64,000 bases of DNA from an uncultured Flavobacteriia bacterium (lineage in GTDB: Bacteria > Bacteroidota > Bacteroidia > Flavobacteriales_D > Crocinitomicaceae), in contig CAIQQH010000068.1 of the NCBI GenBank assembly GCA_903873915.1, forward strand, positions 62,001 through 126,000. Reading direction: 5' to 3'. Position 1 is the stretch's first letter, and each line of letters starts with the position of its first letter. Positions 28,456 to 37,904 of this stretch are shown in pieces. Both the position numbers and the translations under genes were made by a program. Under the pieces are notes generated by a model. The model made no database searches, was not told the origin of the DNA, and saw only the letters and a list, made by a program, of their open reading frames with translations.

Positions 28456-29718
28456 GTGGAAAAATTGCTCTTGCCCGGTTCAAAAGGGTGGATAAAAAAG
28501 TACTTCGATCTCGTAGAAAAAAAACAGATCCAAGTGAGCTATGTCCGGCCGGAAGGTGTGGATAAAGGAGCGTATTTGCACGCTGCACTTGGACGCACAG
28601 GCATCGCTTTCGGATTTCCTTCCCACCTCTTATTTGCCTCAGGCATCAATGACAAAAAATGGACGGCGGATGAAAAACTGAAAGTCCTACTTTTTGAAGC
28701 GCACCTATTCGTCTACCTGTCCTTCCATGAAGGAAAAGACTTCAATCAAACGGATTTCATCGAGTCCTTGGTCACTTTTTACGGCAATCACAACTCCTCA
28801 AAAATCTCAAAGTTGTTCGGCTTTTTCATGAAGGAATCGCCAAATGAAAAGTTGGAGTCCATTTTAACACAGCGGGTGGACATTAAAATGAATTTGTTGG
28901 AGAACAAGTTCTGGGTAAATTACCTGAGCAACGTGTTCATTTATCTGGACGTGATACTTTACAACGATTTTATTCAACACAAGAAACGTTCGGCCTTTTA
29001 CAATTACGACGATTTGGCAATGAATGCCTTAACGGCAATAACTCTGTCAGCATATTCCGATGGGGCAATCGAAGACAAAGAACGCACCATGTTTTTGGTC
29101 TTTCTTGCTTCAGCAAATCTGTCGGATCTGCACCGTGAAATCGCAGAAAAAAGATTCAATGCGGGCGCTTCTTTTGAGGATTTTACGAGCCACGTGAAAG
29201 AGAATAAATTGTTCAAACGCTTCTTATTGGATTTATCCTCCTTTGTGATTTATTCCAACCACGAGGCACACGACGAGGAGCGAGATCACTTAAAAAAACT
29301 GACTGAATTTTTAGGGCTAAGCTCCATGCAGTTGGAGGAATCGTTGGCCTTGACGGAACAATTCATCATCGGAAATTTTGAAAAAATTCCTTTCTTGCAA
29401 GACAACAGTTCGGTTGAAAAGGTGTATGGAAGCTTATCGAAGCGCTGGGTGAAAATTCTGGGACGCAACAAGGATAAGTTGGCGGCTGAATTAAAACAAA
29501 GCAAAGAGTTGGTTTCCTTGATCCGCAAATCGACAACAACAGACCTTACTGCTGAAGAAAAAGAAACGGTAAAAGAGCAGTTTAAAGATTTGGTAAAATC
29601 TATGCCATCGCTCGCTATATTTCTTCTTCCTGGTGGAGCCTTGCTGCTTCCACTCGTGTTAAAGGTAATTCCTGACCTGATGCCTTCGGCTTTCAGAGAT
29701 AACGAAGTGGAAAAGTAG
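28456..29718 (+). CDS. LETM1-related biofilm-associated protein
   Basis: A 420-residue protein starting with GTG (28456). The bulk is helical and TerB-like in the middle (ALTAITLSAYSDGAIEDKERTMFLVFL). The C-terminus has a LETM1-like motif (AEEKETVKEQFKDLVKSMPS...AIFLLPGGALLLPLVLKVIP) with one hydrophobic helix. This composition matches the family annotated in Flavobacteria as LETM1-related biofilm-associated protein. Mitochondrial LETM1 acts in cation transport or ribosome binding; the bacterial role is not established. It converges on the antitoxin-like gene with a six-base gap. Confidence 0.8.
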   Translation: MEKLLLPGSKGWIKKYFDLVEKKQIQVSYVRPEGVDKGAYLHAALGRTGIAFGFPSHLLFASGINDKKWTADEKLKVLLFEAHLFVYLSFHEGKDFNQTDFIESLVTFYGNHNSSKISKLFGFFMKESPNEKLESILTQRVDIKMNLLENKFWVNYLSNVFIYLDVILYNDFIQHKKRSAFYNYDDLAMNALTAITLSAYSDGAIEDKERTMFLVFLASANLSDLHREIAEKRFNAGASFEDFTSHVKENKLFKRFLLDLSSFVIYSNHEAHDEERDHLKKLTEFLGLSSMQLEESLALTEQFIIGNFEKIPFLQDNSSVEKVYGSLSKRWVKILGRNKDKLAAELKQSKELVSLIRKSTTTDLTAEEKETVKEQFKDLVKSMPSLAIFLLPGGALLLPLVLKVIPDLMPSAFRDNEVEK

Positions 29719-29724
29719 GAGAGT

Positions 29725-30015
29725 TTAACCTATGGAAATATGAAGCTGCCTGCCTAATCCAATTTCAATTAGTTTCCAGTAGGTAGAAATCTGAATGTCG
29801 CTTGCTCCACGTTCAATTCTCGAAATATAACTTTTCTTCGTGCCTGTTTTCTCTGCCAACTCTTCTTGTGTTAAGTTCGCTTCAATTCTCGCTTCTTTTA
29901 ATAAGATCCCTAATCTAAAGGCCAAGGAATCGGCATCAAATTGATCCCGTTGTAAACTCCCCTTTTCCCCGTATTTTACTTCTAACAGGGATTCAAATGT
30001 TTTGATTTTTTTCAT
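29725..30015 (-). CDS. HTH (XRE/HigA-type) antitoxin-like regulator
   Basis: A 96-residue protein with a lambda-repressor-like helix-turn-helix: LGILLKEARIEANLTQEELA, then EKTGTKKSYISRIERGASD (recognition helix), then IQISTYWKLIEIGLGRQL. Size and position 12 bases downstream of a HigB-like gene fit a HigA-type antitoxin that also represses its operon. The frame is intact. Because the neighbouring toxin looks truncated, it may be a leftover antitoxin. Confidence 0.85.
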   Translation of the reverse strand: MKKIKTFESLLEVKYGEKGSLQRDQFDADSLAFRLGILLKEARIEANLTQEELAEKTGTKKSYISRIERGASDIQISTYWKLIEIGLGRQLHISIG

Positions 30016-30027
30016 CTTCTTTCTGCG

Positions 30028-30237
30028 CTAAATATTCCACCTTGAGTTTTGAGAAGTAATCTCCCTAACTTCGTATTTACCATTCGTGTTTTCTAATTTT
30101 TTGTAAAATTTAATAGGAACCTGTTTTTCAAATCTCACGAGGTCAAGTACATATTCGATTTTTGTTTGCACTTTGGCATGTTGTGCGTTGTAAAAGTCAA
30201 GTACTTTATTCCCGAAAAAAATGATTTCTCTTTCCAC
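30028..30237 (-). pseudogene. Truncated RelE/HigB-type toxin
   Basis: Sixty-nine residues from a GTG start (30237): YNAQHAKVQTKIEYVLDLVR, VPIKFYKKLENTNGKYEVRE and then a stop after SRWNI. HigB/RelE-like toxins of this group normally continue about 40 residues beyond the YEVR strand through a further strand and a catalytic C-terminal helix (KKTQKTP-type). Those parts are absent. After the stop only 12 bases remain before the antitoxin ATG, and these encode Lys/Arg codons like a toxin tail, so an internal deletion is likely. Probably non-functional; a minimal variant cannot be excluded. Confidence 0.7.
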
Positions 30238-30310
30238 GAAATTAAAGTTAACTAATTAGTGAACATTCTCCAAATAAAAATCGAACAATTTTAAATGATA
30301 TCCAACAGAC

Positions 30311-31702
30311 TTAAAACCGAAAATAAAGCCCGTAAATCCACTCGCGCATTTTCTGAAGCACGACAGGTGAAAAGGTTTCTTCTAAATCGCCATACTCCAT
30401 GATATCGCAGCGTTCACATCGTTGAAACAAGTGATTCAAGCCTTTAATGATTACCGCCTCAGAGCTTGATCGCGTTTGCTTCGCGAAATGGGTACTGAAC
30501 CCCTGCTGACTCGAATTCGGTGGCACCTGAATATCCCTGGATCCATTGATGGCTAAAATGGGAATCTTCAACTTTATTAGGTATTTCTTGGTATCAAAAG
30601 TGATGAACTGCCGACCCCACTCGTTGTTCAGAAAGACGTTTAATCCTACTTTAAAGTTAAAAATGTTGGTCAATGCTTGATAATCAGCCGGCGCCCGATG
30701 GTACATGGTATCGAGAAATGTAGCGATGCGTTCACTTGCCTTTTGCTGAGGATAGCGCTCAATGATGTCAGACAATCCAGCGTAAACATCCCTGTTCCAC
30801 TTGGCATACGCACTGTCTTTTCCCGAAGCCAATGGAATGAGGAACTGTTGTTCTACAAGCACATCTCTTCCACTCGTACCGACACTGGCCAACTCAATCA
30901 CAAAGTCCACAAACTTGTTTTTTCGCGCCGCAATGAGGGCGTGCATGCCACCTTCTGAATGACCAGCAATGCCGAGGGGACAATCTGAGAATCGAGCATC
31001 CATAGCTAGAAAATTCACGCAAGCACTTACATCTGAACCGAAATCCATCAGACTTGCTTGTGCAAAAACACCAGTACTTCTTCCAACTCCTCTGTCATCA
31101 AACCGCAAACACCCGATGCCATTTTGTGCCAAAAAATCGGCAATAAGCCAAAAGGATTTATGCCCCATGATTTCGCAATTTAGGTCTTGAGCCCCACTTC
31201 CTGAGGCCAAAACAACAATAGGAAATGGATGACTTTGGTCTTTCGGTAAGGTCAATGTTGCGCCAAGAACGAGGTCTCCATTTTTAATCAAAACCTCTTC
31301 AATGGGATAATCAAAAGGAGGAACGGGCTCCTGCGGTCGAATAAGTTTCGCTTCTTTGAGAACTTCACGACGAAACACAACCGTCCAACGCACATCACTT
31401 TGTGACATGATCCCAACAAGTGTATCGCCGTCTGCGTAGTATTTTCCTTTGAAGGAAAGTCCAATTTTCTGGTAGGTAAAAGCTGCCGTTGAGTCACTCA
31501 AAACCACGTTCGTCATTGGAATGGGTTCGGGTTTTTTTGCGTCTGGATTGGTGAGTTTAATTGTGGTATCTGGAATGTTCTCAATATGAAGATCAATCCG
31601 ATTGGATTTTCCAACTAGTGTAAACGAGGCGTGCCAGTCTCCAGTGATTTGTCCGAAAAGAAAAAAAGGAAAGATGCTAAAAAGAAGAACGAACTTATTC
31701 AT
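30311..31702 (-). CDS. Exported alpha/beta hydrolase (S9/S33-like)
   Basis: A 463-residue protein with a signal peptide ending LFGQ. The N-terminal 120 residues are a beta-rich domain found ahead of such hydrolases (GDWHASFTLVGKSNRIDLHI). The catalytic alpha/beta domain has PIVVLASGSGAQDLN, CLRFDDRGVGRSTG, the nucleophile elbow IAGHSEGGMHAL, LAINGSRDIQVPP (acid) and KGLNHLFQ (His). Substrates may be peptides or acyl esters. Its start overlaps the preceding glycosyltransferase by eight bases, making it the last gene of a long minus-strand run. Confidence 0.88.
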   Translation of the reverse strand: MNKFVLLFSIFPFFLFGQITGDWHASFTLVGKSNRIDLHIENIPDTTIKLTNPDAKKPEPIPMTNVVLSDSTAAFTYQKIGLSFKGKYYADGDTLVGIMSQSDVRWTVVFRREVLKEAKLIRPQEPVPPFDYPIEEVLIKNGDLVLGATLTLPKDQSHPFPIVVLASGSGAQDLNCEIMGHKSFWLIADFLAQNGIGCLRFDDRGVGRSTGVFAQASLMDFGSDVSACVNFLAMDARFSDCPLGIAGHSEGGMHALIAARKNKFVDFVIELASVGTSGRDVLVEQQFLIPLASGKDSAYAKWNRDVYAGLSDIIERYPQQKASERIATFLDTMYHRAPADYQALTNIFNFKVGLNVFLNNEWGRQFITFDTKKYLIKLKIPILAINGSRDIQVPPNSSQQGFSTHFAKQTRSSSEAVIIKGLNHLFQRCERCDIMEYGDLEETFSPVVLQKMREWIYGLYFRF

Positions 31703-32819
31703 GCGTATTTTCCATTAATTGCAGAATAATTTGACAATTGGCCGCGGTGTTGAAATGTGCAGTGATATAGGCGTGTCGTTGGTCAAATTCTTCCTTAGTC
31801 ATTTCGTGATTTTTCAATCCAAGAAAATGCAAGCGGTATTCTTTCGGTTCATCCGCTACTGTGCAGAATTGAGTCAAACCACTTCCCTGAACCAGGTTGC
31901 TGTTTACCAATACATGACCAGCACTATGGATGCATGCAAGTAGCTTTAGCTTAATACCTGACGGCACCTTGGTATGTAAGAGATGAATTTGTGCTTCTTG
32001 GATAAGGGTGTTCAATTGTTCCTCCGAAGGATTTGAAACGACCTTCACGTTCATTTGTTCACAAAATGCGATCAAACGTTTGCCCGGATTTTTTCCAGCC
32101 ACAACAATCGGAAAGGTCGGATCCATGACTTTTTTTAAGGTGTGCAAGATCCAATACACAGCTTGTTCATTTTCCGAAACGGATAAATTGCCATGGATCA
32201 GTGCATAGCGTTTAATCGCCGCAAACCGTCCTTCAATAGGGGGAAAGGATGCCGGCAGAAAATGGCTGTTTTGTTGGTATTGCTTGAAATAATCTAACTC
32301 ACTTTCTTTAATCACAAACACGTGCTTCGCTTTGGAAAGGATAGCTTCATACTTCTGCAATTTTCGTGCTTCCAATCGAAAAAACCAGCGTTTCAAAAAC
32401 GAAGAATCCATGGTTAACCCTCGGTAATATTCGTGCTCAATGTTGTGCATGCGAACAAAGGTCATCCGTTCTTGAATGGCAGGAAACTCCAAAAAACCAC
32501 AGGTATGCAGTCCTTCGAACAAAATGGGATCACTGTCTTGACTTAAAATCTTTAGTAGTTCCTTCGACATGCGCGATTGAACGATGAATGGCCGTTTTGA
32601 AAAGAGGTGAAAAATTGATTTTGTCCGCTTATAATAGTTTACAGTGCCATATTTTTCCAATTCCACTTGTTTGCCTCGACCATATTCAAATGCATGAATG
32701 GTTAGGCTCACACCCAAAGTATGCAACGCTTGAATGCGGTAAAACATATCTATTGCTCCGCCATAATCTGCTGGAAATGGCACATCAAGACAAACGATAT
32801 GGAGGTGTTTAGTGCTCAA
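31695..32819 (-). CDS. Glycosyltransferase (GT4-like)
   Basis: A 374-residue protein. The start is a TTG at 32819 inside the 3' end of the preceding gene (11-base overlap), giving MSTKHLHIVCLDVPFPADYGG, whose PADYGG loop is typical of GT4-type N-termini; no ATG is available nearby. The C-terminal half has the donor-binding fold (PIVVAGKNPGKRLIAFCEQM, HLLHTKVPSGIKLKLLACIH). Together with the upstream paralogue-like GT it suggests surface polysaccharide or glycoprotein glycan synthesis. Sugar specificity unknown. Confidence 0.85.
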   Translation of the reverse strand: MSTKHLHIVCLDVPFPADYGGAIDMFYRIQALHTLGVSLTIHAFEYGRGKQVELEKYGTVNYYKRTKSIFHLFSKRPFIVQSRMSKELLKILSQDSDPILFEGLHTCGFLEFPAIQERMTFVRMHNIEHEYYRGLTMDSSFLKRWFFRLEARKLQKYEAILSKAKHVFVIKESELDYFKQYQQNSHFLPASFPPIEGRFAAIKRYALIHGNLSVSENEQAVYWILHTLKKVMDPTFPIVVAGKNPGKRLIAFCEQMNVKVVSNPSEEQLNTLIQEAQIHLLHTKVPSGIKLKLLACIHSAGHVLVNSNLVQGSGLTQFCTVADEPKEYRLHFLGLKNHEMTKEEFDQRHAYITAHFNTAANCQIILQLMENTHE

Positions 32820-33933
32820 TACGTGGATAGATTTTTTTCAGTACGTCTTGCTCCTTTTCCCAGTTTTCCGATCCTGCAGCGACACGGCAATTCGCTTTTT
32901 GTGTGAGCAATAAATCGGGGTGTTCTTGGTAATAGCGAATCGCACGAGCCAAGGCCTCAGGTGTGAGTTCGTCGATTACCGTGCCCACTTGATGTGTTGT
33001 AATGACCTGTGCTACCTCGACGAGATTCGTTCCGATAATGGGTGTTTCTGCCTGAATGTAGTCGAAGACTTTATTTGGCAGGGAAAAGCGGTAGTTGTCG
33101 CTCGTAGGTTTGTCGAGGGTGAGCCCGAGATCGGCGTGGGAGGTAAATGCCATCATTTCAGCGTAAGGTCGTTTACCGAAGAAAAGCACCTTGTTTTGAA
33201 GTTCATAGGTCGCAACCATTTCTTTCAAGGTGTCAATCATATCGCCGCTTCCAACAATAATTAAGGTCACATCTGTGAGGAGTTTCATGGCTTCTACGGC
33301 TTCTTCGGCTCCGCGATCGACATTGATTCCAGCACCTTGAAGGATGACTAAAAACTGATTTTCTGGGAGTCCCAATTCTTTGCGTGAAGGGATGTTTTCT
33401 GCATTCCAACTCGGGGAAATGTTTCGCACCACTTGAACATCTTTGCCGTATTTCTCTGCATAAATGCGTGCAATGGATTGATTCACGGTATACACGGCTT
33501 CTAATCGTGGAAAGATGAATCGCTCTAGGCGCTCCCAAATTTTTTGCGTTTTTGGACGATGAATCAATTCGGGGACTTGTGTAAAGTACTCGTGGCTGTC
33601 GTAAACCAATTTGGTCTTGAATTTAAATTTCGCCGCAAGGAAGTTTGCCGTCAAGGTGTCAAGGTCATTGGCAACCAACAAATCTGCCCGATGAAAGAGC
33701 AAGTAAAAAAAAAGCCGAAGGTTATACGCCGCATAGAATTTAGGACCCTTTTCCCAAAGTAGCTTGAATCGTTTCGTGGTGTAGGACCGATTATTCAATG
33801 TCGAACTGTCCGATTTAATTCGACCGATAAGCGTGACTTTGTACCCTTGTTCCATCAAAAAAAGGCAGATTTTGTGCACACGGTTGTCGGTGTACAAATC
33901 ATTGGTGACGGAGACAAAGGCACGATTGCCCAT
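32809..33933 (-). CDS. Glycosyltransferase family 4 protein
   Basis: A 374-residue GT-B enzyme. The N-terminal domain has FVSVTNDLYTDNRVHKICLF, VANDLDTLTANF and LVYDSHEYFTQVPEL; the C-terminal domain has LQGAGINVDRGAEEAVEAM, IIVGSGD, VLFFGKRPYAEMMAFTSHAD and LPNKVFDYIQAETPII, the nucleotide-sugar binding segment. It probably adds a sugar to an envelope glycan. It lies three bases downstream of a lipoprotein gene and overlaps the next GT by 11 bases, so the three form one transcription unit. Confidence 0.92.
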   Translation of the reverse strand: MGNRAFVSVTNDLYTDNRVHKICLFLMEQGYKVTLIGRIKSDSSTLNNRSYTTKRFKLLWEKGPKFYAAYNLRLFFYLLFHRADLLVANDLDTLTANFLAAKFKFKTKLVYDSHEYFTQVPELIHRPKTQKIWERLERFIFPRLEAVYTVNQSIARIYAEKYGKDVQVVRNISPSWNAENIPSRKELGLPENQFLVILQGAGINVDRGAEEAVEAMKLLTDVTLIIVGSGDMIDTLKEMVATYELQNKVLFFGKRPYAEMMAFTSHADLGLTLDKPTSDNYRFSLPNKVFDYIQAETPIIGTNLVEVAQVITTHQVGTVIDELTPEALARAIRYYQEHPDLLLTQKANCRVAAGSENWEKEQDVLKKIYPRIEH

Positions 33934-33936
33934 TGA

Positions 33937-34515
33937 TTAAAAAAATAGGAGAATAAGCACTACGGTCAAAAGCAGAGCTGCGGCTACCACAATGCCATAA
34001 AAGAGCAGTAGTGTTTTTGCCGATTTCAGGTATTTGACTCCTTGCTCTGTGTTGTAGCGTGCTTTATTGGCCTTGATGTAGAGGATTAGAGTAGCAATCA
34101 TCAGCGGAATAGCGACCAATGAAATGAAGCCAAACCACATGGTGACAACACCAGCAATGCCTAAATTTTTGGCAATTTTAGCGGTTTTTTCAGTGCGCAT
34201 TGCCTGCTCTACCGCAGCACTAGCATCCTCTGAGCTCATTTCAGGTTCCTCTGAGCTTAGTGTCGTATCAGGATAGGACGATATATCTGAAGAAGAAAGT
34301 TCTGTTTCAACATCTGCAGTTTCACTTTTAGTGGTCAAATCAGTGCTCAAAAGAGATTCATTCGTCACAATGATATCTTCCGAAATGGCATTTAGATTTT
34401 GCGTTTGAACAATCTGTTGATTGGGATTGGTTTTTACAAAACGCAATGCTTTATGGGTTCCACATGAACTCAATACCAGGGCAATAACACCAATTAGAAT
34501 TGTAAGATTTTTCAT
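33937..34515 (-). CDS. Lipoprotein with two C-terminal membrane helices, unrecognised
   Basis: ATG 34515 is preferred over a TTG at 34542 because it opens a lipoprotein signal with lipobox LSSC (Cys18). The 192-residue product has a low-complexity, Ser/Thr/Glu-rich middle (SSDISSYPDTTLSSEEPEMS) and two hydrophobic helices near the C-terminus (IAGVVTMWFGFISLVAIPLM and LLFYGIVVAAALLLTVVLIL). This is an unusual combination for a lipoprotein: it could be anchored in the inner membrane rather than exported to the outer membrane. No family recognised. It follows mfd by about 45 bases. Confidence 0.75.
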   Translation of the reverse strand: MKNLTILIGVIALVLSSCGTHKALRFVKTNPNQQIVQTQNLNAISEDIIVTNESLLSTDLTTKSETADVETELSSSDISSYPDTTLSSEEPEMSSEDASAAVEQAMRTEKTAKIAKNLGIAGVVTMWFGFISLVAIPLMIATLILYIKANKARYNTEQGVKYLKSAKTLLLFYGIVVAAALLLTVVLILLFF

Positions 34516-34559
34516 AACTCTACGTGAAACGGGGTTTATCAAATTTTAGTGAAAGTACA

Positions 34560-37500
34560 TTATTTTTCTGCGTTCCGCAAACGCTGAAGTTGCTCGTAAG
34601 CATCTCGAATATGCTCTATGCCCGTAAACACAATACGGAGTCGGCCATTTTGTTCGGCCAAGCGGCATTTATCGCCCAATTTAAGTGCGTTTTGTAAAAG
34701 TATTTGGAAGGCTTCAGTCTCAAAAAATGGGGACTGAGGGTTTGCGAGGAAGTATCCGACCATTTTCCCGGATTTAATTACGAGGCGTTCAATACCAAGT
34801 TCTTCGGCCAACCAACGCAATTTAAAGGAGAGCACAAGCTCTTTGACTTGGCTAGGCAAGGGACCAAATCGGTCAATGAGTGTATTGGCAAATTTTTCCA
34901 GAGCTTCTTCGTCTTGAAGGTTGTCCATTTCTTGGTACAGGCTCAAACGCTCGGCAACATTGTTGACGTAATCGTCTGGAATGCGTACTTCAAGATCTGT
35001 TTCCATGTTGCAGTCCTTCACAAATTGAAGCATGCTATCGGTGGTGCGTTCGTCGAACAACTCTTTGAATTCATTTTCTCTAAGTTCTTCAATGGCCTCA
35101 TTCAAGATCTTTTGATACATCTCAAATCCAATTTCAGAGATGAAGCCGCTTTGTTCACCACCTAGCATATTTCCCGCACCTCGAATGTCAAGGTCTTTCA
35201 TTGCGATGTTGAAGCCAGACCCTAAATCGGAGAATTGCACCAAGGCCTCCAATCGTTTCCTCGAATCTGAGGTCAGAATACTGAATTTCGGTGCTACCAA
35301 ATAGCAGAATCCTTTCTTGTTGCTTCGCCCAACACGTCCGCGCAACTGGTGCAAATCGCTCAATCCAAAGTTGTGTGCATCATTGATAATGATGGTGTTG
35401 GCATTGGAAATGTCGATGCCTGATTCAATGATGGTCGTCGCCAATAACACGTCGTACTCACCATTGATGAAATCCATCATCACTTTTTCAAGTTGTTGCC
35501 CATCCATTTGTCCGTGACCTATCGCAACACGTACGCCAGGACACAAGCGCTGAAGCATCCCTGAAATTTCTTTGATGTTGGCCAAGCGGTTGTTCACGAA
35601 GAATACTTGTCCTCCGCGACTAACTTCATACGCAACAGCATCTCGGATAATTTCTTCGTTGAACTGAATAATCTCTGTTAATACGGGTTGTCTGTTTGGT
35701 GGCGGGGTATTGATGATGCTGAGGTCGCGCGCCCCCATCAACGAGAATTGTAAGGTTCGAGGAATTGGCGTGGCCGTGAGTGTCAAGGTGTCCACTGTTG
35801 CGCGCAATGTCTTTAGCTTGTCCTTTACCGAAACACCAAATTTCTGCTCTTCATCGATGATCATCAACCCGAGGTCTTTGAACTTAATGCGTTCGGCAAC
35901 GAGGGCATGCGTACCAATCAAGATGTCTATTTTTCCTTCTGCCAGTTTTTTAATGGTTTCACTGGTGTCTTTGGACGATTTAAAGCGGTTGACATAATCT
36001 ACACTTACGGGAAAATCTTTCAAACGCTCCTTGAAACTGCGGTAGTGTTGCATGGACAAAATGGTCGTTGGCACCAACACGGCGACTTGTTTGCCATCTG
36101 TTGCGGCTTTGAAGGCTGCGCGAATGGCGACTTCAGTTTTTCCAAATCCAACATCTCCACAAATCAAGCGATCCATCGGTGTAGGAGATTCCATGTCTTC
36201 CTTGATGGCTTGTGTGGCTTTGAGCTGATCGGGAGTATCTTCATACATGAACGATGCTTCAAGCTCGTTCTGTAGGTAGGTGTCTTGAAGAAATGCAAAT
36301 CCTGGCTGTGACTTTCGTTTGGCATACAATTGAATGAGGTCGAAGGCCAATTCTTTGATTTTTTTCTTGGTTTTGTTCTTCAGTGTCGTCCATGCCTGCG
36401 ATCCCAATTTATTCATTTTCGGAACGCTGCCGTCTTTGCCAGTAAATTTTGAGATGCGGTGCAAGGAGTGAATGCCGACATAAAGCACATCGCCATCTTT
36501 GTACAAAAGCCGAATGGCTTCTTGGGGCTTGCCATTGACATCAATAGTTTCTAAACCAGAGAATTGGCCAACACCATGATCGATATGGGTCACATAATCG
36601 CCTTTCTGCAGATTATAGATTTCCTTGAGTGTGAGCGCTTGCTTGGCCTGACGAAACCCTTCTTTTAAACGGAAACGGTGATAGCGCTCAAACAGTTGGT
36701 GGTCGGTGTAGCACGTTAGTTTCAGCGACGGCACGATAAAGCCTTCGTGCAAGGCCAAGGGCATCGGTTTGAAATCTGTTCCGCCACCAATGTCTTCAAA
36801 GATTTGAAACAAGCGATCTATTTGCTTCGGCTGATTGGAGAAGATGAGGTTATTGAATCCGTTTTCTGCATGTGCTGCCAAGTCGCTTCGAAGGAGATCG
36901 AAATTTTTATTGAAACTTGGTTGTGGCAAGAAGTCAAATTGACATGCATGGTCCGCCTTGAAGTGGTATTCCGGACCCCATTCAATGGTGCTATGATCTT
37001 CCAAAACATGTTCGATTTCGCTTGGATGCATGTATAAATCACCAGGCAATGTACGTTTTACCGTGTCCGATAACTCGGAGTGAATCTTCACCGCACGTTT
37101 GTATTCTTTATCGATGATGGAATTCAATTGTTCCACGGAAGAAATCCAAATGGTGACGTGCTGACCGAGAAACTCGAAAAAACTTCCATTCCCTTCGAGG
37201 TTCAGTTGTCCTTGAACGTTGGGAATGATATTGAAATGTTTATGATTGACAAGCGAAAGCTGCGTGCCTGCATCAAAGGTGCGGATGGATTCTACTTCAT
37301 CGCCAAAAAACTCGATGCGAAAGGGATTGTCATTGGCATAGGAAAACACATCAACGATTCCTCCACGAATCGAGAATTGACCGGGTTCATACACAAAGTC
37401 TACGCGGTCGAAATGGTAGTCCAAGAGCAATTCATTGATGAGGTCGATGGAATAATTTTTTCCTACTTCAACGCGCAAGGTATTGTCGCTCAATTTCTTC

Positions 37501-37904
37501 TGTGTCGGAACTTTTTCGAAGAGTGCCTGTGGGTAGGTCACCACGCGGACATTTGTCCCGTTGTTGATGCGCTCTAGAACTTCTGCCCGTGATACCACGT
37601 TCGCATTGTCGGTGTCTTCCAGTTGGTAAGGCACGCGGTACGAAGCGGGATAAAAAAATATGCGTTTATCGTCGGGAAAAAGTCCCTCAAGGTCGTTTAG
37701 AAAATAGGCGGCTTCTTCCTTGTCCGGGAGAATAAAAAGATGATGTCCTAGAATTTGTTCGGTCAGCGCGGTTGCACACAATCCTCTCGCCGAACCAACA
37801 AGGCCTTTCCAATGGATGTGCGCCCCTGCAAATTGCAGCGCATTGGCTGAAGAATCGATTTGCGGGAGGGTAGTAAATGCTTTTTTAAGTTCGCGGATCT
37901 CCAT
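34560..37904 (-). CDS. mfd: Transcription-repair coupling factor
   Basis: Mfd removes stalled RNA polymerase at lesions and recruits UvrA. The 1114 residues contain a UvrB-like N-terminal part, the RNA-polymerase-interacting CarD-like domain (KGDYVTHIDHGVGQFSGLET, YVGIHSLHRISKF) and a RecG-like helicase core with Walker A GDVGFGKTEVA and DEEQ box IIDEEQKFGV. Motif III TATPIPRTLQFS, the translocation motif region (HQLRGRVGRSNKKG) and a C-terminal TRCF domain follow. Its ATG overlaps the fbp stop by one base, so translation is coupled. Confidence 0.97.
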   Translation of the reverse strand: MEIRELKKAFTTLPQIDSSANALQFAGAHIHWKGLVGSARGLCATALTEQILGHHLFILPDKEEAAYFLNDLEGLFPDDKRIFFYPASYRVPYQLEDTDNANVVSRAEVLERINNGTNVRVVTYPQALFEKVPTQKKLSDNTLRVEVGKNYSIDLINELLLDYHFDRVDFVYEPGQFSIRGGIVDVFSYANDNPFRIEFFGDEVESIRTFDAGTQLSLVNHKHFNIIPNVQGQLNLEGNGSFFEFLGQHVTIWISSVEQLNSIIDKEYKRAVKIHSELSDTVKRTLPGDLYMHPSEIEHVLEDHSTIEWGPEYHFKADHACQFDFLPQPSFNKNFDLLRSDLAAHAENGFNNLIFSNQPKQIDRLFQIFEDIGGGTDFKPMPLALHEGFIVPSLKLTCYTDHQLFERYHRFRLKEGFRQAKQALTLKEIYNLQKGDYVTHIDHGVGQFSGLETIDVNGKPQEAIRLLYKDGDVLYVGIHSLHRISKFTGKDGSVPKMNKLGSQAWTTLKNKTKKKIKELAFDLIQLYAKRKSQPGFAFLQDTYLQNELEASFMYEDTPDQLKATQAIKEDMESPTPMDRLICGDVGFGKTEVAIRAAFKAATDGKQVAVLVPTTILSMQHYRSFKERLKDFPVSVDYVNRFKSSKDTSETIKKLAEGKIDILIGTHALVAERIKFKDLGLMIIDEEQKFGVSVKDKLKTLRATVDTLTLTATPIPRTLQFSLMGARDLSIINTPPPNRQPVLTEIIQFNEEIIRDAVAYEVSRGGQVFFVNNRLANIKEISGMLQRLCPGVRVAIGHGQMDGQQLEKVMMDFINGEYDVLLATTIIESGIDISNANTIIINDAHNFGLSDLHQLRGRVGRSNKKGFCYLVAPKFSILTSDSRKRLEALVQFSDLGSGFNIAMKDLDIRGAGNMLGGEQSGFISEIGFEMYQKILNEAIEELRENEFKELFDERTTDSMLQFVKDCNMETDLEVRIPDDYVNNVAERLSLYQEMDNLQDEEALEKFANTLIDRFGPLPSQVKELVLSFKLRWLAEELGIERLVIKSGKMVGYFLANPQSPFFETEAFQILLQNALKLGDKCRLAEQNGRLRIVFTGIEHIRDAYEQLQRLRNAEK

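Noticed and set aside
34704-37577. Several long open frames antisense to mfd (for example 35907-36275 and 37080-37577 on the plus strand)
   Set aside because: They mirror mfd codons, have no recognisable domain and vanish when the strongly supported mfd frame is accepted.
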